64,000 bases of DNA from Streptomyces sp. NBC_01317 (lineage in GTDB: Bacteria; Actinomycetota; Actinomycetes; Streptomycetales; Streptomycetaceae): positions 7,029,501 to 7,093,500 of the forward strand of contig NZ_CP108393.1 of NCBI RefSeq assembly GCF_035961655.1, given 5' to 3'. A model generated the notes under the pieces. It worked only from the letters and a program-made list of their open reading frames with translations, did not search any database and was not told the origin of the DNA. Within the stretch, counting starts at the first letter, position 1; the number at the start of each line of letters is the position of its first letter. A program made the translations under genes and the position numbers. This document shows positions 62,579 through 64,000 of the stretch, piece after piece.

Positions 62579-62646
62579 CGGAGAGCAGAGAACGGAGAGC
62601 AGAGAACGGAGTAACGGAGTAACGGAGAAACGGAGTAACGGAAAGC
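62579..62646. repeat. purine-rich tandem repeats (CGGAGAGCAGAGAA, CGGAGTAA)
   Basis: Two exact 14-bp units CGGAGAGCAGAGAA (62579-62606) are followed by four 8-bp units CGGAGTAA, CGGAGTAA, CGGAGAAA, CGGAGTAA (62607-62638) and one shortened unit. All purines lie on the plus strand, so the phzC leader mRNA, if it starts upstream, is a pyrimidine tract. It lies 108-175 bases before the phzC start. Confidence 0.85.
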
Positions 62647-62774
62647 GCGGGAATCCGGTAGGAGCGGCACGAGCCGCCGTACCGGGCCGAATCCGGGCCG
62701 TGCCCCGCGGATCTCCGCAGCGGGCTAAATCATGTGACGAAACGAGGACGGCGCCAACATGCTTGGCCGTACTC

Positions 62775-62807
62775 CGTCAGGTGACGGGTATTCCGTCAGG
62801 TGACGGC
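62775..62807. promoter_or_regulatory. twin palindrome CCGTCA-GG-TGACGG, 19-bp period
   Basis: The perfect palindrome CCGTCAGGTGACGG occurs at 62775-62788 and again at 62794-62807. A third half, TGTCAGG, follows at 62814. The 19-bp period puts both copies on nearly the same face of the helix. It lies 303 bp before phzC and 184 bp before the TetR gene; a dimer or dimer-of-dimers would bind here. Confidence 0.65.
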
Positions 62808-62990
62808 TGATATGTCAGGTCGTTACGCGGCCGTCATCCAGCGGGCCCGCGCCGGCCGTGTGCGATGCTGCCCGTCAACGCTTCGCCATGCGGAGCCGTA
62901 AAGGCCCCGAATGCTTTGGCGACGTCGTCGCTCCATGGCAAGTTCTCGTGTGGTTCACCCCCCCCCGCCGACCCTTCTCCCGGAGTGTCC

Positions 62991-63698
62991 ATGGCCAAGC
63001 AGGACCGTGCCGTACGTACACGTCAAGAACTGATCCGTTCAGCCGCGGAGGTCTTCGGCCGGGGCGGGTTCGCGGATTCCTCCGTCACGCAGATATGCTC
63101 CCGGGCCGGTGTGAGCCACGGTGCGCTGCACTTCCACTTCAAGAACAAGCAGGCCCTGGGCGAGGCGGTCGAGGCCGCCGCGGCCCGGATCCTCCTGCAC
63201 ATCACGGGACATGTCCCGCTGCGGCACCCGGCGCCGTTGCAGCTGCTCGTCGACACGTCGCACACACTGGCCGCCCGGCTCTCCTGCGATCCGCTGCTGA
63301 GGGCCGGGTTCGGACTCGGCAGCGACGCGACCTGGCGGGGCGGGGCGCTCCTGTTGCAACAGTGGCAGGACTGGGTCCAGTTGATGCTGACCGTCGCCAG
63401 GAGGCAGGGGAGCCTGGCCGCCGACGTGATGCTCGACGACGCTGTTCACGCCATCACGGCGGTGGTCGCCGGGCTGGAGGTGCTGGGCCGCGACGACGCC
63501 CGTTGGTACTCCCGCCGGGCCGTCACGTCGTTCTGGCGGCTGACGCTGCCCCACCTGGCGGCGGAGGCGGTACGGGCGGGGACCGTCGCGGCGGGCAGTT
63601 CCGCGGTGACCTCGAAGGACGCGGAACCGGCCATGGACGAGGCCTGGCCGGGTGATCGGGGGACGGGGCAGCCCTGTGACGCGCTGTCGGGCTGCTGA
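62991..63698 (+). CDS. TetR-family regulator resembling gamma-butyrolactone receptors
   Basis: A 235-residue TetR protein. The N-terminal HTH (residues about 9-55: AAEVFGRGGFADSSVTQICSRAGVSHGALHFHFKNKQAL, shown here only as parts AAEVFGRGGFADSS and HGALHFHFKNK) has the F-H-F-x-x-K pattern of ArpA/ScbR-type receptors. The ligand half contains WQDWVQLML, with tryptophans where receptors hold the lactone. Receptors repress biosynthetic genes until a lactone or related signal binds. The ATG at 62991 has GGAG 5 bases before it. It is divergent from the phz operon, so it probably controls it, though the C-terminal tail is long and the usual ARE is absent. Confidence 0.85.
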   Translation: MAKQDRAVRTRQELIRSAAEVFGRGGFADSSVTQICSRAGVSHGALHFHFKNKQALGEAVEAAAARILLHITGHVPLRHPAPLQLLVDTSHTLAARLSCDPLLRAGFGLGSDATWRGGALLLQQWQDWVQLMLTVARRQGSLAADVMLDDAVHAITAVVAGLEVLGRDDARWYSRRAVTSFWRLTLPHLAAEAVRAGTVAAGSSAVTSKDAEPAMDEAWPGDRGTGQPCDALSGC

Positions 63699-63748
63699 CC
63701 GTACGACGGGAAATCCTGGGACCGCGGCCGGGCGCTCAGGCCCGCGCG

Positions 63749-64000
63749 CTACAGCGACGTGAGTGGTTCGGCCCGGTAGGCGCGGTGGAGCAGCTCCACG
63801 AAGGAGGGCGCCTCGGGCAGGTGCACGGAGGCGATCCGGTGCACCGCCACTCCGGGGGTCCACGAGTTCATGACCACGGCCCCGGTCAGCCCGGGCAGGT
63901 CGGCGAGCGTGATCTCCTGGACGCGCTGGGGGACACCCAGGCGGTCCAACTGCCTGCGGACGACGCCCATCGTGACGCCGCCCAGCATCTCGGCGACCGG
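63749..64000 (-). CDS. class IV aminotransferase C-terminal end, cut by window edge
   Basis: The last 83 residues of a PLP-dependent class IV aminotransferase or ADC lyase-like protein. EMLGGVTMGVVRRQLDRLG is the typical helix after the phosphate loop, and the family's end region has an LTNS-like motif, read here as VVMNSWTPGVAVHRIAS. The group includes branched-chain aminotransferases and PabC (ADC lyase), which acts on amino-chorismates. Near phzE and phzD, a PabC-type lyase or an aminotransferase for a side chain are both possible. The gene begins past base 64000 and converges with the TetR gene. Confidence 0.75.
   Translation of the reverse strand, partial: PVAEMLGGVTMGVVRRQLDRLGVPQRVQEITLADLPGLTGAVVMNSWTPGVAVHRIASVHLPEAPSFVELLHRAYRAEPLTSL

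Larger units (their letters stand above)
62473..62990. other. divergent control region of the phz operon and TetR gene
   Basis: No gene is supported in these 518 bases. From left to right it holds the phzC Shine-Dalgarno, a purine-rich tandem repeat (62579-62646), a twin palindrome (62775-62807), a run of nine C at 62958-62966, and the regulator's GGAG. The classic AT-rich 26-bp ARE element bound by gamma-butyrolactone receptors was not seen. Confidence 0.6.

Noticed and set aside
62640..62830. ARE site of a gamma-butyrolactone receptor
   Set aside because: No AT-rich 22-26 bp palindrome of ARE type was found; only the twin CCGTCAGGTGACGG is palindromic here.

Overview
The window is very GC-rich actinomycete chromosome, almost certainly Streptomyces. 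The signs are strong third-position GC bias, a five-gene conservon (cvnABCDE), paired GAF-ANTAR proteins, an ECF41 sigma factor, a gamma-butyrolactone-receptor-like TetR protein and frequent ATGA/GTGA gene overlaps. I saw no tRNA, rRNA, CRISPR array or insertion sequence.

Layout. 1-5.3 kb: housekeeping-like genes (MFS exporter fragment, Pro/Gln/Tyr-rich membrane protein, hotdog thioesterase, DedA protein, gamma carbonic anhydrase, cytochrome P450). 5.4-9.9 kb: the conservon, transcribed cvnA>B>C>D>E on the minus strand; its P450 lacks the K-helix ExxR arginine. 10-15 kb: hexapeptide acyltransferase, YbaK and IMPACT proteins, two translationally coupled GAF-ANTAR proteins and a STAS protein. 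15.2-26 kb: sbcDC, an Lrp regulator divergent from a rhodanese, an SDR, an ATP-grasp protein, a DUF885 peptidase-like protein and a TM-ACT-GNAT fusion.

26.5-37.7 kb: a sugar-use locus on the minus strand. A secreted GH2 enzyme with PA14 and LamG domains lies upstream of a YtfQ-YtfR-YtfT-YjfF-type ABC importer (the galactofuranose type), a LacI repressor and aldose 1-epimerase. Two candidate promoters before ytfQ each carry the same operator-like sequence. The likely logic is extracellular release of a galactose-type sugar, import, anomer conversion and LacI control.

38-50 kb: PhoD phosphatase, MFS protein with a divergent DeoR regulator, ECF41 sigma factor, HutC-type GntR regulator with a dre-like operator, ROK regulator, F420-type reductase, a two-component system divergent from an ABC exporter, and mug. 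50.5-55.3 kb: purB, an SGNH hydrolase and two CNNM/CBS proteins.

55.4-64 kb: the left part of a biosynthetic cluster. One minus-strand operon, phzC>phzD>phzE>aroA>aroC>aroK, encodes DAHP synthase, the three steps from shikimate to chorismate, and ADIC and DHHA formation. It supplies trans-2,3-dihydro-3-hydroxyanthranilate. A GBL-receptor-like regulator is divergent from it, with a twin palindrome between them, and a class IV aminotransferase runs off the right end. Tailoring genes must lie beyond the window.
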